From Hippophae tibetana (taxonomy: Eukaryota; Streptophyta; Magnoliopsida; Rosales; Elaeagnaceae), in NCBI GenBank assembly GCA_037013495.1, contig CM072801.1:20023001-20087000 (forward strand): a stretch of DNA of 64,000 nucleotides, in the 5' to 3' direction. The notes beneath the pieces are model-generated. The model worked only from the letters and a program-made list of their open reading frames with translations, was not told the origin of the DNA and searched no databases. This document shows, one piece after another, positions 11,526 through 23,880 of this stretch (the stretch's first letter is position 1; every line of letters starts with the position of its first letter). Both the position numbers and the translations under genes were made by a program.

Positions 11526-11920
11526 AACTGGGGTGGCAATCTCGGGCTGATCAATCAGCTACTAACCACCCAACCAATCTTGTTGATCTTGAACTACATA
11601 AAAGGGTGAATGAGGTAAGTGAAGTCCTCGTTTGTGTTTCGATGACCAAAAGAGTCAGCCGAAGATAGGTATGTGCTTTCGTTAGGGGGTAGCTCGTCAA
11701 TACCAGGTGTTGATCAGTCATTCCAAAGAGAGAGGCTCTAAGGATCAGTTTGACATCTCATTTGTGAGAGAGAATGAAAATGATGCACTACACAGATGCC
11801 ATTTGGACCTAATGAAAGCAAGCCCCGAAATTGAAATTTTTTCAAAAACCATGGGACAACTTTCTAAAATTGGGGAATCCACAACCGACATCTAAGTTGA
11901 GATCTTTCCAACTTGGAAAG
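11526..11920. other. Intronic or inserted sequence of unknown origin
   Basis: It lies between the duplicated splice donor and the Copia insertion site. A 62-codon open stretch at 11707-11895 has no recognised domain. It is either original intron or an older insertion. Confidence 0.35.
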
Positions 11921-12092
11921 TGTTAAAGATGATTTATGAGTGTGTGTATTAGGTGTCTAACACTAGGTGTCTTAGTGGTGTAAGTTGTGTATTAGGTGTC
12001 TTAGTGGTGTATGTCACCTAATATTGTCTCTATCTTTGTATATAAATAGGTAGTGTCTTTGAATGATAACAAGAGAGAATTCTGATTTTACA
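11921..12092 (+). repeat. 5' LTR (172 bp) of the Copia element
   Basis: It contains direct repeats of GTGTATTAGGTGTCTTAGTG and a TATA motif TATATAAATAGG at about 12038. It ends in CA next to the primer-binding site. Confidence 0.93.
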
Positions 12093-12104
12093 TGGTATCA
12101 GAGC
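12093..12104 (+). other. Primer-binding site (initiator tRNA-Met)
   Basis: TGGTATCAGAGC is complementary to the 3' end of plant initiator tRNA-Met and abuts the 5' LTR. Confidence 0.9.
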
Positions 12105-12696
12105 ATTTGAGTTACAAAATTTGAGAAATTTTTTTTTCCCGTTCAAATTGGGGGCTGTTTTTGGGTAAACACAAATTAAGATTTGGTGCATTTTTGAGTT
12201 CCAACTCGGAACACCCTTTTGGAGTGCACATTCTTTCTCACCGCCGACAAAGGGAGGAAGACTAGCCGCAGACCAGCCAAACCCCGACGTCCGGCCACCA
12301 TACGAGCCGCGAGTGGACCACACGTGCCACCGCGACTTCTGTCAAAATTTCCACACGTTTCACCGCCGGCATAGGGGGAAGAACAGCCGCCGACCGACCA
12401 AACCCCAAAGTCTGATCACCAGACGAGCCGCGAGTGGGCCACGCGCCACCGCGACTTTCTGTCAAAATCCACGCGTCGACGCGTGACAGCGTGTCCGTGT
12501 AGAATTCTTCTCCGGCAGACCCCGTGTCGCTCTCCGCCGTCCCCTGCGTCATCTGTGGTGGTTTGGCACTCATCGCTTGTGATTGTTCAGGTTTGCGTTC
12601 TTCCAATTTTGTGTTCTTGTTCGCTGCGTGTTTCGTCGCTACTGTTGTTGGATTTTGTTTGTTCGTTTGCTCGCTGTCTTGTCGTTTGTAAGAGTT

Positions 12697-15600
12697 ATGG
12701 CTGAAAAGAAATCTAATGTTGTAACGGATATGGTGCCTGTGATGTCTAAAATCACGGACCATAAGCTCAATGACTCGAATTATTTGGCTTGGAGCAAGAC
12801 TATTCGAATTTATTCGAGAAGTATCGAAAAAGATACTCATTTGACTAATGATCCTCCTAAAGATGATTCAAAGCAGACATGGCTTAGAGACGATGCTCGC
12901 TTATTTCTGCAGATTCGGAATTCTATTGAAAGCAATGTAATTGACTTGATCAATCACTGTGAATTCGTTAAAGAATTGATGGATTATTTGGATTTCTTAT
13001 ATTCTGGTAAGGGAAATCTTTCTCGCATATATGAGGTATGCAAAGCATTTTACCGTGCAGACAAACAAGATCAGTCACTCACAAATTATTTTATGGAATT
13101 TAAAAGGACTTATGAGGAGCTCAATAGTTTGATGTCTTTTAGCCCTAATGTCAAGGTTCAACAAAGCCAACGGGAACAAATGGCGGTCATGATTTTTCTT
13201 GCCGGTCTTTCCTCTACTTTTGAGACTGCTAAGTCCCAGGTTCTTTCTGGTTCTGAGATCTCCTCTTTACAAGAGGTGTTTAGTCGAGTACTACGTACAG
13301 AAGGCACTCCACCTCCACCTGCTCAATTAAACGGTGCTTTGGTCAGCCGAAGTAATAATTATAAGCATGGACGGTCAACTTATATGAACAGAAATAAAGA
13401 AGGCGGCTCGCACGGGTTTGAAACTCGACCATAGGACCTCAGAGGTATTGTATGTCACTACTGTCACAAACCAGGACATACGAAACATGAATGTAGAAAG
13501 CTTCAGTACAAGCATTAGAAAGGTCACTCGGCTCATATTGCATCCACTTCTGATACTTCCGAAAAATCGGTTCTTATCTCTGCAGATGAATTTACCAAGT
13601 TCTCACAGTATCAAGAATCACTAAGGTCTTTATCACCCTCTGTCACTGCTATTGCTGATTCAGGTAAATCAAATGCGTGTCTCATTTCTTCATCTTCCAA
13701 ATGGGTTATTGATTCTGGTGCCACAGATCATATGACAGGTAATTCTAGTCTCTTTTCTACTCTTCAGTCACACACTTCTATCTCTACTGTTACCTTAGCT
13801 GATGGGTCACCATCTCGTGTTCTTGGGTCTGGCACAATTACTCCCACTCCTTTGCTTCCTTTGTCGTCTGTCTTACATTTACCTAGCTTATCCTTTAATT
13901 TGATCTATGTAAGTCAGCTTACTCGCAATCTTAACTGTTGTATCTCATTTTTTCCTGATCATTGCTTATTTCAGGATCTTATGACGAAGAAGACTATTGG
14001 TAGAGGACATGAGTCTGGAGGCCTCTATATTCTTGACACACCAATACCGAAATCTGTTACTTGCTCTAGTGTAACCTCTCCCTTCGAGGCACATTGTAGA
14101 CTGGGTCATCCATCTCTTCCTTTACTAAAGAAACTTTGTCCTCAGTTTAGTAAGGTATCTTCATTAGATTGTGAGTCTTGTCAATTTGCAAAACATCATC
14201 GTCTTAGTTCAAATCCAAGAGTTAATAAACGTGCTAGTGTTCCTTTTGAATTAGTTCATTCTGATGTTTGGGGTCCTTGTCCTATTTTTTCTAAACCTGG
14301 ATTTAAGTATTTTGTTACTTTTGTGGATGATTATTCTCGTGTAACTTGGTTATATTTAATGAAGAGTCGTTCTGAATTGTTTTCTATTTTTTGTGCATTT
14401 TGTGTTGAGATTAAAACTCAATTTAATGTTTCAATTCGTACTTTACGAAGTGATAATGCCAAAGAATATACATCAGCTTTGTTTCAATCTTATATGGTTC
14501 AAAATGGCATGCTTCATGAAACTTCGTGTGTTGATACTCCATCTCAAAATGGAGTGGCCGAACGTAAGAACAGACATCTTCTCGAAACTGCACGTGCCTT
14601 ATTATTTAAAATGAATGTTTCTAAACCTTTTTGGGCCGATGCAGTTTCAATCGCATGTTTTCTTATTAATCGCATGCCCTCATCTGTTCTTCATGGTGAG
14701 ATTCCTTACAAAATTTTGTTTCCTAATAAGTCACTATTTCCGGTTGACCCTAGGATATTTGGTAGCAGTTGTTTTGTTCGGGATGTTCGTCCACATGTTA
14801 CTAAATTAGATCCCAAGTCTTTGAAGTGTATCTTCCTTGGTTATTCTCGTCTCCAAAAAGGTTATAGATGTTATTGTCCTAGTCTTAACAAATATCTTGT
14901 CTCTATTGATGTTACCTTCATGGAAGACATACCCTATTTTTCGTCTTCTCCTCCTCCAGCATGTCAGGAGGAGGATGACGATTTGTTAGTCTATTCTATC
15001 ACATCATTTGAGCCTGTCTCTGCTCTAGTTCCTGTTAGGTCTCTTATAACTCAAGTCTACTCCAGACATAGACCTTCTAATTCATGTCCTGCACCTGCTC
15101 CTTCGTCATCAGATCCTGTCCTGAACGATGATCTTCCTATTGCATTACGCAAAGGTAAACGTCAATGTACTTATCCTATTTCTTCTTTTGTTTCGTATAA
15201 TTGCTTCTCTTGATTCTATTTCTATCCCTAAAACTGTTCATGAAGCCATATCTCATCCTGGTTGGCATAATGCAATGATCGAGGAAATGAATGCGTTGGA
15301 TGACAATGGTACTTGGGACTTGGTTGATTTACCTTCAGGGAAACGGGCTATCGGATGCAAATGGGTGTTCACAGTTAAGGTCAATCCGGATGGGTCAGTT
15401 GCTCGATTAAAGACCCGTCTTGTTGCTAAGGGATATGCTCAAACCTATGGAGTGGACTATTCTGACACTTTCTCTCCTGTTGCTAAATTGACATCTGTTC
15501 GGTTGTTTATTTCTATGGCAGCTACTCACCATTGACCTTTGCATCAACTAGATATCAAGAATGCTTTTCTTCATGGTGATCTTCAAGAGGAGGTGTTTAT

Positions 15601-16759
15601 GGAGCAACCTCCTAGTTTTGTTGCTCAGGGGGAGTCTAGGCACGTTTTTCGTCTCCGTAAATCTTTGTATGGTTTGAAACAGAGTCCTCGTGCTTGGTTT
15701 GGCAAATTTAGTCAAGCTATAGAAACATTTGGTATGATGAAAAACAAGTCTGACCATTCTGTGTTCTACAAACAATCAGAAGCTGGTATCATTCTTTTAG
15801 TTGTGTATGTAGATGACATTGTTATTACTGGAAGTGATACTACGGGAATTTCATCTCTTAAGTCTTTCCTACATACTCAGTTTCACACGAAGGATTTGGG
15901 GATGCTAAAGTATTTCTTGGGTGTTGAAGTCACAAGGAGTAAAAAAGGTATATTTCTATCTCAAAGAAAATATGTCCTGGACTTATTAATTGAGACAGGA
16001 AAATTAGGAGCAAAACCTTGTAGTGCTCCAATGACTCCGAACATCCACCTTACAGGAGATGGAGAACCCTTTAAAGATTCTGAGAGATATCGAAGGGTGG
16101 TTGGAAAGCTGAATTACCTTACCGTGACTCGTCCAGATATTGCATATTCAGTCAGTGTTGTTAGCCAATTTATGTTATCCCCAACAGTTCATCATTAGGC
16201 AGCGTTAGAGCAAATTTTGTGTTACTTAAAAGGAGCACCTGGACGTGACATCTTGTATGCAAATCATGGACATACTAATATTGAATGTTTTTCATATGCA
16301 GATTGGGCAGGTTCCAAAGTGGATAGAAGATCCACATCAGGCTATTGTATTTTCATTGGAAGAAATTTGGTCTCATGGAAAAGTAAGAAGCAGAATGTTG
16401 TGTCACGATCGAGTGCACAGTCAAAATATAGGGCTATGGCACAATCTGCGTCTGAGATAATATGGATATATCAGCTCTTGGATGAAGTAGGTCTTAAAAC
16501 TTCAGTACCAGCGAAATTGTGGTGTGATAACCAAGCTGCTCTTCATATTGCTTCTAACCCTGTGTTTCATGAGCAAACTAAACACATTGAAATTGATTGT
16601 CATTTTGTTCGCGAGAAAATTCAACACGATTTGATTTCTACAGGATATATGAAGACTGGAGAACAACTAGGAGATATCTTCACGAAAGCTTTAAGTGGGG
16701 TTCGAGTTGATTATCTTTGTAACAAGTTGGGCATGATTAATATCTATGCTACAACTTGA
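12697..16759 (+). pseudogene. Copia gag-pol polyprotein, four stops and one frameshift
   Basis: The start is the ATG at 12697 ('MAEKKSNVVTDMVPV'). Gag runs to about 13430. The zinc knuckle 'CHYCHKPGHTKHEC' begins at 13453, protease 'WVIDSGATDHMTG' lies at about 13705, and the integrase HHCC finger and core ('VHSDVWGP', 'FVDDYSRV', 'SDNAKEY', 'QNGVAERKNRHLL') span 14090-14610. RT starts near 15220 and has YVDD at 15806-15817. RNase H ('YADWAGSKVDRRSTSGYCIF') runs to 16759. Stops lie at 13432 (TAG), 13516 (TAG), 15533 (TGA) and 16196 (TAG). A frame change at about 15190-15215 joins the integrase C-terminal and RT frames. All four stops are explained by single C-to-T or G-to-A changes from the expected CAG or TGG. 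Confidence 0.92.
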
Positions 16760-16766
16760 GGGGGAG

Positions 16767-16977
16767 TGTTAAAGATGATTTATGAGTGTGTATTAGGTGT
16801 CTAACACTAGGTGTCTTAGTGGTATAAGTTGTGTATTAGGTGTCTTAATGGTGTAAGTTGTGTATTAGGTGTCTTAGTGGTGTATTAGGTGTATGTCACC
16901 TAATATTGTCTCTATCTTTGTATATAAATAGGTAGTGTCTTTGAATGATAATAACAAGAGAGAATTCTGATTTTACA
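16767..16977 (+). repeat. 3' LTR (211 bp) of the Copia element
   Basis: Same ends as the 5' LTR but 39 bp longer. It has one extra 29-bp repeat unit (GTGTATTAGGTGTCTTAATG inside), an extra 9-bp piece and a 3-bp insertion, and lacks one GT. Otherwise I count one substitution. Confidence 0.93.
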
Positions 16978-17640
16978 GAAAGTTTAGCAACTTTATAAGG
17001 AATATGCCATAAATTTCCCAATTAAAGCATTGAATTTGGTTTCAGGGCTCACACCTATATAATCTGGTTCGTAATGTTGTGATGTTCTTATCCAAAGATC
17101 AAATGTTCAAATCTAAATTCCTACTTCCCAAACCCAAAATTGGTACTTAGCATTTGAACTAAATTTTTTATTTTTTATTTTTATTTCAGGGAGTATTTGA
17201 TGGACTGTGGAACATATCCCAGCTAGTTGGTCATGGATCATCCAAAGGGTCAGAATAAAGAACTCCTGGGGACCAACTTGGGGAGAAAAGGGTTACATAA
17301 GGATCAAGAGAAATACTAAAGCTCCCAAAGGACTCTGTGGTATGAACAAGATGACTTCATTTCCCATAAAAGAAGCAGTAAGTTCTACAGATTTTCATTC
17401 ATAAGTAAATTCTACAAGTCCATTCTTTCTTTATGGACCTCATTTGTGTTAGCTCTACCTTATTGTTTATCAATAACATAACTAGCAATTGGTAAATGTT
17501 ACATTTAAATTATATGAAATTGCCAATGCAGTTGAGAGAAACTAACCAATCAACTTAAAAGCTCCTCCAAATAGTACATGCCATTTACCGTATATGATTT
17601 TCGATAAATTCTTTAGGAGAAAAGCTCGGAGTCAATGTTA

Positions 17641-20600
17641 TTAATTCAAAACTTCATTGTATTTAAAGACACAATCGTAAAGTCGTCCTCCAAGAAACTG
17701 TGCAACCTCTGGATGTTTAACCTGAAGACAAATCAAAAGAAGAATAAATATGGTACCGTGTTACATAAGACAATGTGATTCTCATAAAACTAAAATTTTA
17801 TTCCGAGTACAAAATAGTGCTAACAAGAACATTACCATCCCAATCTTGAGGGAATCACATTTAAATTGAGCATAGAGATTCGTCTCAATTCCACGACCCT
17901 GTAGAATTAAATAAAAAATTTAGGATGTCAAAACCAAAGGATCAATTATACATTAGGAGTCTCAACTTAATCGAAGCAATCAGCTCCACCGTTAAAAGAA
18001 AGCATTGACAATCATAATGGATGGGAAGAACTTTAGTTATTTACTATTGATCACTATCGACTATAGTAAAAGAGTAGGTGGGATTGGCCTGTAATATTTT
18101 AAGGGTGGATCAAACCTACGAGGGGGCACAGCTAACTCTGCTGCCCTATTGAAAGTTACATGGTTTTCGAAAGGCTGACCTTTCAAAGCGGGTAGAGACA
18201 TCAAAATAACAAAGGAAAGGTTTAGGGTGATTTATCGTCACATATCCCCTTAACTGACACTACAATAACGTAATAAAATTTTGACTGGCTCGTTTAGTTA
18301 CACTGATAAGATTGCATGCTTAATTAGATTCTACAAATAGATTTTCTAGCATGATCAATTAATTTCCAACCTCGACCAACCAAATCTTTCTTTAACATCA
18401 AACTTTTGACATATATGTTTGAATGCCGACTTTGAAAGAACTTACCATCCCTTCCAAAATGACTAGGTCAGCATCACTTGCCAGGTATGCAAGTTCTTGT
18501 GACACACTCGTAAGATCAATTACCTGAAAGAAAATAAAAGGAAAAAGGGGAAGAAAAAAAACTATTAATATAAAACTTCATAATGTTTAATAGTCAAGAT
18601 CATCTTCTAGTTTCTTTCACATTCTTGTTCATATTTGTTCACTTTTCAAGCACATATTCTTAAACCAAAGCAGGAAATAATTCAACCTTAGTGATGAAGT
18701 TTTAATTTAGAGTCTAAATCACAGGGTATAGATATGATCGTGCCTTCACCAAACACATGATAGGATGTTATGCATTGGCTTGAAAATATACAGTTGATAC
18801 CAAACAACAAGCATAAACATATATATCCATAAAAGCAAAGGGGGCCGAAAAGGAAAAGAGTAGAGTATCAAAATCCATGCATAAATATTTCAAACAGAGA
18901 AGAATCTCTATCCCTTTAGGTTGACAGTGATGACGGACAAGAACAAAACATAAAACTTGCTGTTCCTCACCGGCAAATCATTTCCAGAATTGGCAATCAA
19001 TAGATGTGAAGTATCAACACCCATGAGCTTCCCCTGGTCATCCTTCAACTGATAAATTGCGAAGCATCAGATTCAGCTTTGATTCTGAATTTAACACTTA
19101 AAAAAACAATTTGTTTTCCTAATACCTTTGATATAATCTCAATCAGTTCAGGATAAGTTACGTCGTTGATAGAAGGCAAGTCATTAGCTGCTAACACAAC
19201 CTGCCGAGGTTAAAGATGCAATTGTATCAAAATTAACTCTAACAACATATTACAAAGAGAAAGACTTCAGTGTGGACAAAAAAATTGAATAGCTCACCAT
19301 CCTTTATTAAAAAAACAAAAACAAAAAAGAGTTTCATACGTTGTGTCACTGTGTGTAAATATTGCAACAATATTCTCAAGAATCTCAGTAGTGTACGTGT
19401 AGGACTAAGAATTTATCCTACTTTAGGTATATTTTTTCTATTTAATATGGAAAATAAAAAGCTTATTACTAAAAATCAAATCATAAATGAAACCCTTGAT
19501 ATGTTCCTTAAAATAACTATACCAGAAAGCTTACTTGCCCTTTAATTATGAGAATTATGCATAACATAGAAGCAACAAAATCAACTCAGACCTGTGTCCC
19601 ACGTCGAAGTAACTCCCTTGCAAATGGCAAAATACCCAGTATAATGTCCGCACCAGAATTATCAACAAAAATAACAGCCTGTTGTGAACATCAACCCCAA
19701 AAAAATACAGAAAGTTAGTACATGAAAAGAAACAAGTTGGGATAAATTATTAGATGAACAGATGGGTTGAAAGAGTTCATCCATGTAAAACTTGCCTTCT
19801 TCCAAGATTTTTTGCTCCATTGGGTTTTGAAAGTGTCCATATCATCAATAACCCAAGGTCGAGGAACTAAATTTTGACAACTAGCTAAGAAGGACATACC
19901 GTCTTTCGAGAATACTTCTGCAAGCTTAAAAAATGAATGCAATTATATCTACAATGACTGCCACTGTTACCTAAAGACGAACAATATTTTACCCTTGAAA
20001 AGCAACATTTCAATCAAACATGTTATGCCTTAATATGATGAGGTCTAATTGCAATCAATTTGATATTTGTGACATAATCCAATCAATTTGAAAATAAGAG
20101 CATAAAATACAACATCTTGATAATCACCTGTATTTATGAAATGTCCCAATATTGGCAAGCTTAAAGCTTACTGCCAGTTAGATACAAATGACCAAACAAA
20201 TAATTTAAAAAACTATCAAGGAAAAGTAAACCTACTTTGGCAGAACCCAGATCAAATATGTTCCCAGCTAAAATTCCTCTGATCAGATTCTCCACACGCT
20301 TTCCTTCGTCTTCAATTGCATCATTAAGACGAACTACTTCCTCAAATAGGGATATTGCTTTAGCATTTTCTTCCTCCTGTTGAATTTTATCATAGAGAAG
20401 AACATTTCCCTCGTTTAGTTGTTCCAGAGACTAATTGGGAAGAAGAATAAGGAAAGGGTGGGGTGGAGTGGACTAAAGCCACATATTTAATATTCATTTA
20501 ACTTATATCTTCCTTTGCCAGATGATGACAATTATCAGAAGAATTTGGCAGTATCTTCCTTTGTCAGACATGCATGACTACATTGCAACTTAACAGCATG

Positions 20601-22081
20601 TCATATGTCTTAAACAATACTTCATCATACCAACTACCAAGAGCCTAGAAAAGTTTCTTGGGAAATTACATAAAATAGCACACCTAAAATTTATAACAAC
20701 AAAAATAACATCCAATAATATTGAACAATGTCCAATTGGATGGAGTTCAACATTTAACAAATCTAATTGGTTGAAGTTCAAATTATAGTGTTTAACTAGA
20801 CTGCATTCAACGTGGAACATTTGGGTGTGACTTTTTTGTAGTAAAAATACACAAACTGGATATAAAAGTGCAATTTTTGTAGTTACAATTTCTAAAAGTG
20901 TTATAAATGTTGTTTTCCCAAACTTCTTGTCCAAGCTGTTAGTTCTTTGGCAGTACTTAGAATTATAATAATTATTAAACCCCTAAAAACTGGTGGTGGC
21001 AGCTTCTAAGGTTGTTCTATACAGAATTAATCATACCTTGACCTTCTTGAATATATCTCTGAATCCCAGCTCCCTAAGTATTTGCTCACGGATTCTGCAA
21101 AGAAGCTAAATTTACAAACAGAAAAGTCAGCATAACCATAGTAAAATGACAATAATTCATACGATACATCTTAAAGTAAAATCGATTATAAATGGAAAAA
21201 GAAACTCAGATGACCCAATGAATTAGGCTTACGATGCAATCAGGTGGTCCACCATGACTTTCTGGATCTTTCTTCATATCCTCAAGTATTTCAGCATACC
21301 TTCCACAAGTAATAGAACAAGAGAACTAATATTTAGAAAAATTATCTCCATAACAATGCCTGCGCACCCTTAATACCATCTGAGGATTAAGTAATTATTC
21401 TAAAATGGACATATATTGTTAACTTGCAATGATTGAAGAAACAGAAAACAGAAACAAAAGAGTCTGTTCCACTAAGTCCTTCATCTTATGTTTAACTATT
21501 AGAAAACTAACAAATAATTAGTGGCAATTTCAAAGTCATATCAACAAAGTTAATCTAATTATATACAACATGACCCCATGCGTAGTTCTGAAAGTCACAG
21601 AAACTGCCAAAAACTAAATGCAGCAAAAAGGAAAAAGAAGAACCTCTGAGCAAATTTCTCAGCTTTGATTGCAGCATCAGGGACTGTTGTATCACTCTCT
21701 GCCCTTTTCCTGAAGTAGAATTTTACGAAGAAATCAATAATTAACCTTCCCATAATCAATCCCCAAAGTTCAAAAATATCAACAACAACAACAAAAAGCC
21801 ACAATTATTATCTTAAAAAAAATTAACCCGAGTCATTAGAATAATTTCAATCGCAAAAAAAAAAATCAGAACTTTAAAGAGAGAATAAAGAAAAAGTAGA
21901 TCAAAAAGTACCTGAAGGAAGGAATGGAGTTAAGGAAGAGGTCGATCCAAGAAATCTCAGTAGGGGTAGCTTTGCGATGATTATCAGATGGAAATCGATA
22001 AGGAATTGTACAAGCTCTGTAGTTGGACTCGATCGGCGTTATCAGCAATGGAAATGCCACCATCTCTGACGCACTTTCCAT
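17641..22081 (-). CDS. DUF89 damage-control metal phosphatase, At2g17340-type, 367 aa, 12 exons
   Basis: Coding exons 1 to 12 (minus): 21912-22081, 21644-21709, 21233-21299, 21037-21105, 20236-20376, 19796-19924, 19592-19678, 19126-19200, 18971-19048, 18446-18523, 17836-17898, 17641-17721. They sum to 1104 bp with continuous frame, giving 367 aa, the length I know for Arabidopsis At2g17340. Family metal ligands are present: D220 and N221 in 'VDNSGAD', and D256. The plant EGMGR motif is at 318-322, split between exons 10 and 11. This family hydrolyses phosphate from damaged or over-phosphorylated metabolites with a divalent metal, probably in the cytosol (no targeting signal seen). Introns are GT-AG except intron 6 (19679-19795), which starts GC (AAG|GCAAGT). 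Intron 4 carries a MITE. The gene looks intact. Confidence 0.95.
20660..20919. mobile_element. Degenerate fold-back MITE in intron 4 of the DUF89 gene
   Basis: The left end GGGAAATTACATAAAATAGC and the inverted right end GGGAAAACAACATTTATAAC are similar for about 50 bp. Flanking 9-mers AAGTTTCTT (20651-20659) and AAACTTCTT (20920-20928) agree at 7 of 9 bases, as expected for an old Mutator-type 9-bp duplication. The inner words TAAAATTTATAACAACAAAA recur inverted near 30690-30740, so related copies lie nearby. Confidence 0.55.
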
Positions 22082-23880
22082 ATCTTTCTATATGTATTTT
22101 TTCGATACACAGGAATGTTTGTTTATAAGGGAACCTTTTGTTTTTCTGGGATGAATTTATTTATATAAGAATGAATCTGATGAACGACGAGAAAGAGCAA
22201 AGAATGGTCAAGGGAATTGCGTATTTGCGTCTAGCAGGGATGTAAATGTCATGTCGACCACAATGTGGCGAAAATTTCTCTATTTTTTATTTTTTTATTA
22301 GTTAATAGTTATATATTTTTTATTAAATTAAGTATCATTTAAATATTATTATCACTAAATTTTTATTAAAATATTTTAGATAGTGTAAATATTATCACTA
22401 AATTTTTATTAAAATATTTTAGATAGTGTAAATATTATCACTAAAATATTGATAAAAATTTATAAAATTTATAAAATATTAAAATATCCGTAAAATTTAC
22501 TTTTTATATTACGAAGATTTATTTTTTATATTATTAAGATTTATTTATTTATAATAGTTAATAAAATTAGATAATATATTTAATTATTTAAAATATTTTA
22601 ATTCTTTATTTTACAATATTTTGTAAAAAAATATACATTTTATTATATAATATTTTAATTAATTATTTAATTAATTTATTAATATAAATATTTAAAAATA
22701 TACATATTAAATAAAAATTAATTTAAAATATAAATAATTAATTATTTTTCAAATTCTTCCTTCATAATTGTAATATCTTTTATATTTTTATAAAAAATAT
22801 TTTTTAATATTTTGATTTACTTAAACATTTCAAACCCTACTACTAACAATGATGAATGAACAGACATAACCAAGTTAAATAATAATAATAATAATAATAA
22901 TAATAAGAGTTAATTACGTTTTAAGGTATAAAATTAATTGTAAATATGTTTAAAATTTGATATATTTTTATCATTATCAGTACATTATGAACATAATTAT
23001 AACTAAATAAGTATTTAGATATAATCGTAAATAATCCTGTAATTTGTATACATAAAACATAATTAATCGTAATAATAAAGATATTATAAATTTTTTGGTG
23101 CATAAATAACTAAATTATTTAAGATAATTTCATTTTTAAACTACTCAATAAAAAAACATATATTATTTTAATAAAACGTTAAAAATGATGTATTTATTTA
23201 TATTTAAGAAAAATAAACAAGTATTTTTTTAAAAGATATTTAAAATAAAATTATGTATATATAAAAAATTATATCATATAATAAAATCTATTATAAATTT
23301 TGATGTTAATATTTTACCATTAATTTTTGTGACATGAAGAATAAAAATTCATGAAATATATACTTAATCATACTCTCTATTATATTTATATAGATAAAAT
23401 TATTAATAATAATATATTATAAATAATAATTTAAATTATAATAATATTATTACGTGCATACCCTTGCGTTTTGATTTTTAACACCCTTTTTGTTTCTGTT
23501 TGTTTAGAAGGTACTTTTTCTTCCTTTTACATTTCTTCACGTGCTTATGCTATTTATAATTAAAAAATAAATTTTTTTTATAATTTATAATAAAATCAAT
23601 ATATCAATAATATTAAACATGATTAAATTAAATAATATATAAATAATTATAATTTAATTTAAATATTATTTAATTAAATAACGTTTAATATGAAATAATA
23701 TGTTAGACTTTTTAAACGGTGAAAATAAAGAAGACGAATTTAAATAATAATATTTTTAAGATTATAAATTTTAATAATAATAATTTTACTGTATTTTTAA
23801 TATAATTTTAATTTTTAATAAATATCTCATTTTTTATAATTTATTAAAAATATATGTAAATGTAATAATATTTTTAAAAT
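22082..23880. other. AT-rich spacer upstream of the DUF89 gene
   Basis: The first 200 bp should hold the DUF89 promoter; I see no unambiguous TATA box. The rest is extremely AT-rich. Around 22335-22450 a unit of about 65 bp (TATTATCACTAAATTTTTAT) is tandemly repeated. There is no coding region. Confidence 0.5.
22877..22906. repeat. (AAT)n microsatellite
   Basis: About ten uninterrupted AAT units. Confidence 0.95.

Larger units (their letters stand above)
11921..16977 (+). mobile_element. Structurally complete Ty1/Copia element, 5057 bp, TSD GAAAG
   Basis: The 5' LTR is 11921-12092 and the 3' LTR 16767-16977; both start TGTTAAAG and end TTTTACA. The perfect 5-bp duplication GAAAG lies at 11916-11920 and 16978-16982. 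The initiator-Met tRNA primer site TGGTATCAGAGC directly follows the 5' LTR, and GAGGGGGAG precedes the 3' LTR. Domain order gag, protease, integrase, RT, RNase H is that of Copia; the short LTRs suggest an Ale/Retrofit-like lineage (inference). The polyprotein has four premature stops and one frameshift, so it is non-autonomous. It sits in the last intron of the XCP-like pseudogene. Confidence 0.95.
11078..17404 (+). pseudogene. XCP-like (xylem) papain-family cysteine protease pseudogene, split by a Copia insertion
   Basis: Three pieces remain. 11078-11275 encodes the signal/propeptide part: 'YSIIGYSSEHLTSIKELIEL' and 'LNRFEVFKENLKRF', the I29 inhibitor domain of XCP1/XCP2-type proteases, ending in a stop. 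11342-11446 holds a frameshifted 'VAIDASSREFQFYNG' followed by a good GTAAGT donor. 17190-17404 follows a TTTCAG acceptor and gives 'GVFDG', 'VGHGSSKG', 'IKNSWGPTWGEKGYIRIKR' and 'GLCGMNKMTSFPIK'. The region with the active-site Cys (CGSCWAF in the family) is deleted and the catalytic His block (LDHGV) is ruined; the Asn (KNSWG) remains. The family degrades protein during xylem cell death. The last intron carries a whole Copia element. The assignment is strong and the gene is clearly non-functional. Confidence 0.85.

Noticed and set aside
12030-12840. Minus-strand open frames across the Copia 5' region
   Set aside because: They lie opposite the LTR, leader and gag of an element whose sense-strand domains are clear; shadow frames.
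11921-16977. Copia insertion as the cause of loss of the XCP-like gene
   Set aside because: It lies in an intron, and the exons already lack the catalytic Cys region and carry frame breaks, so the insertion alone is not a sufficient cause.
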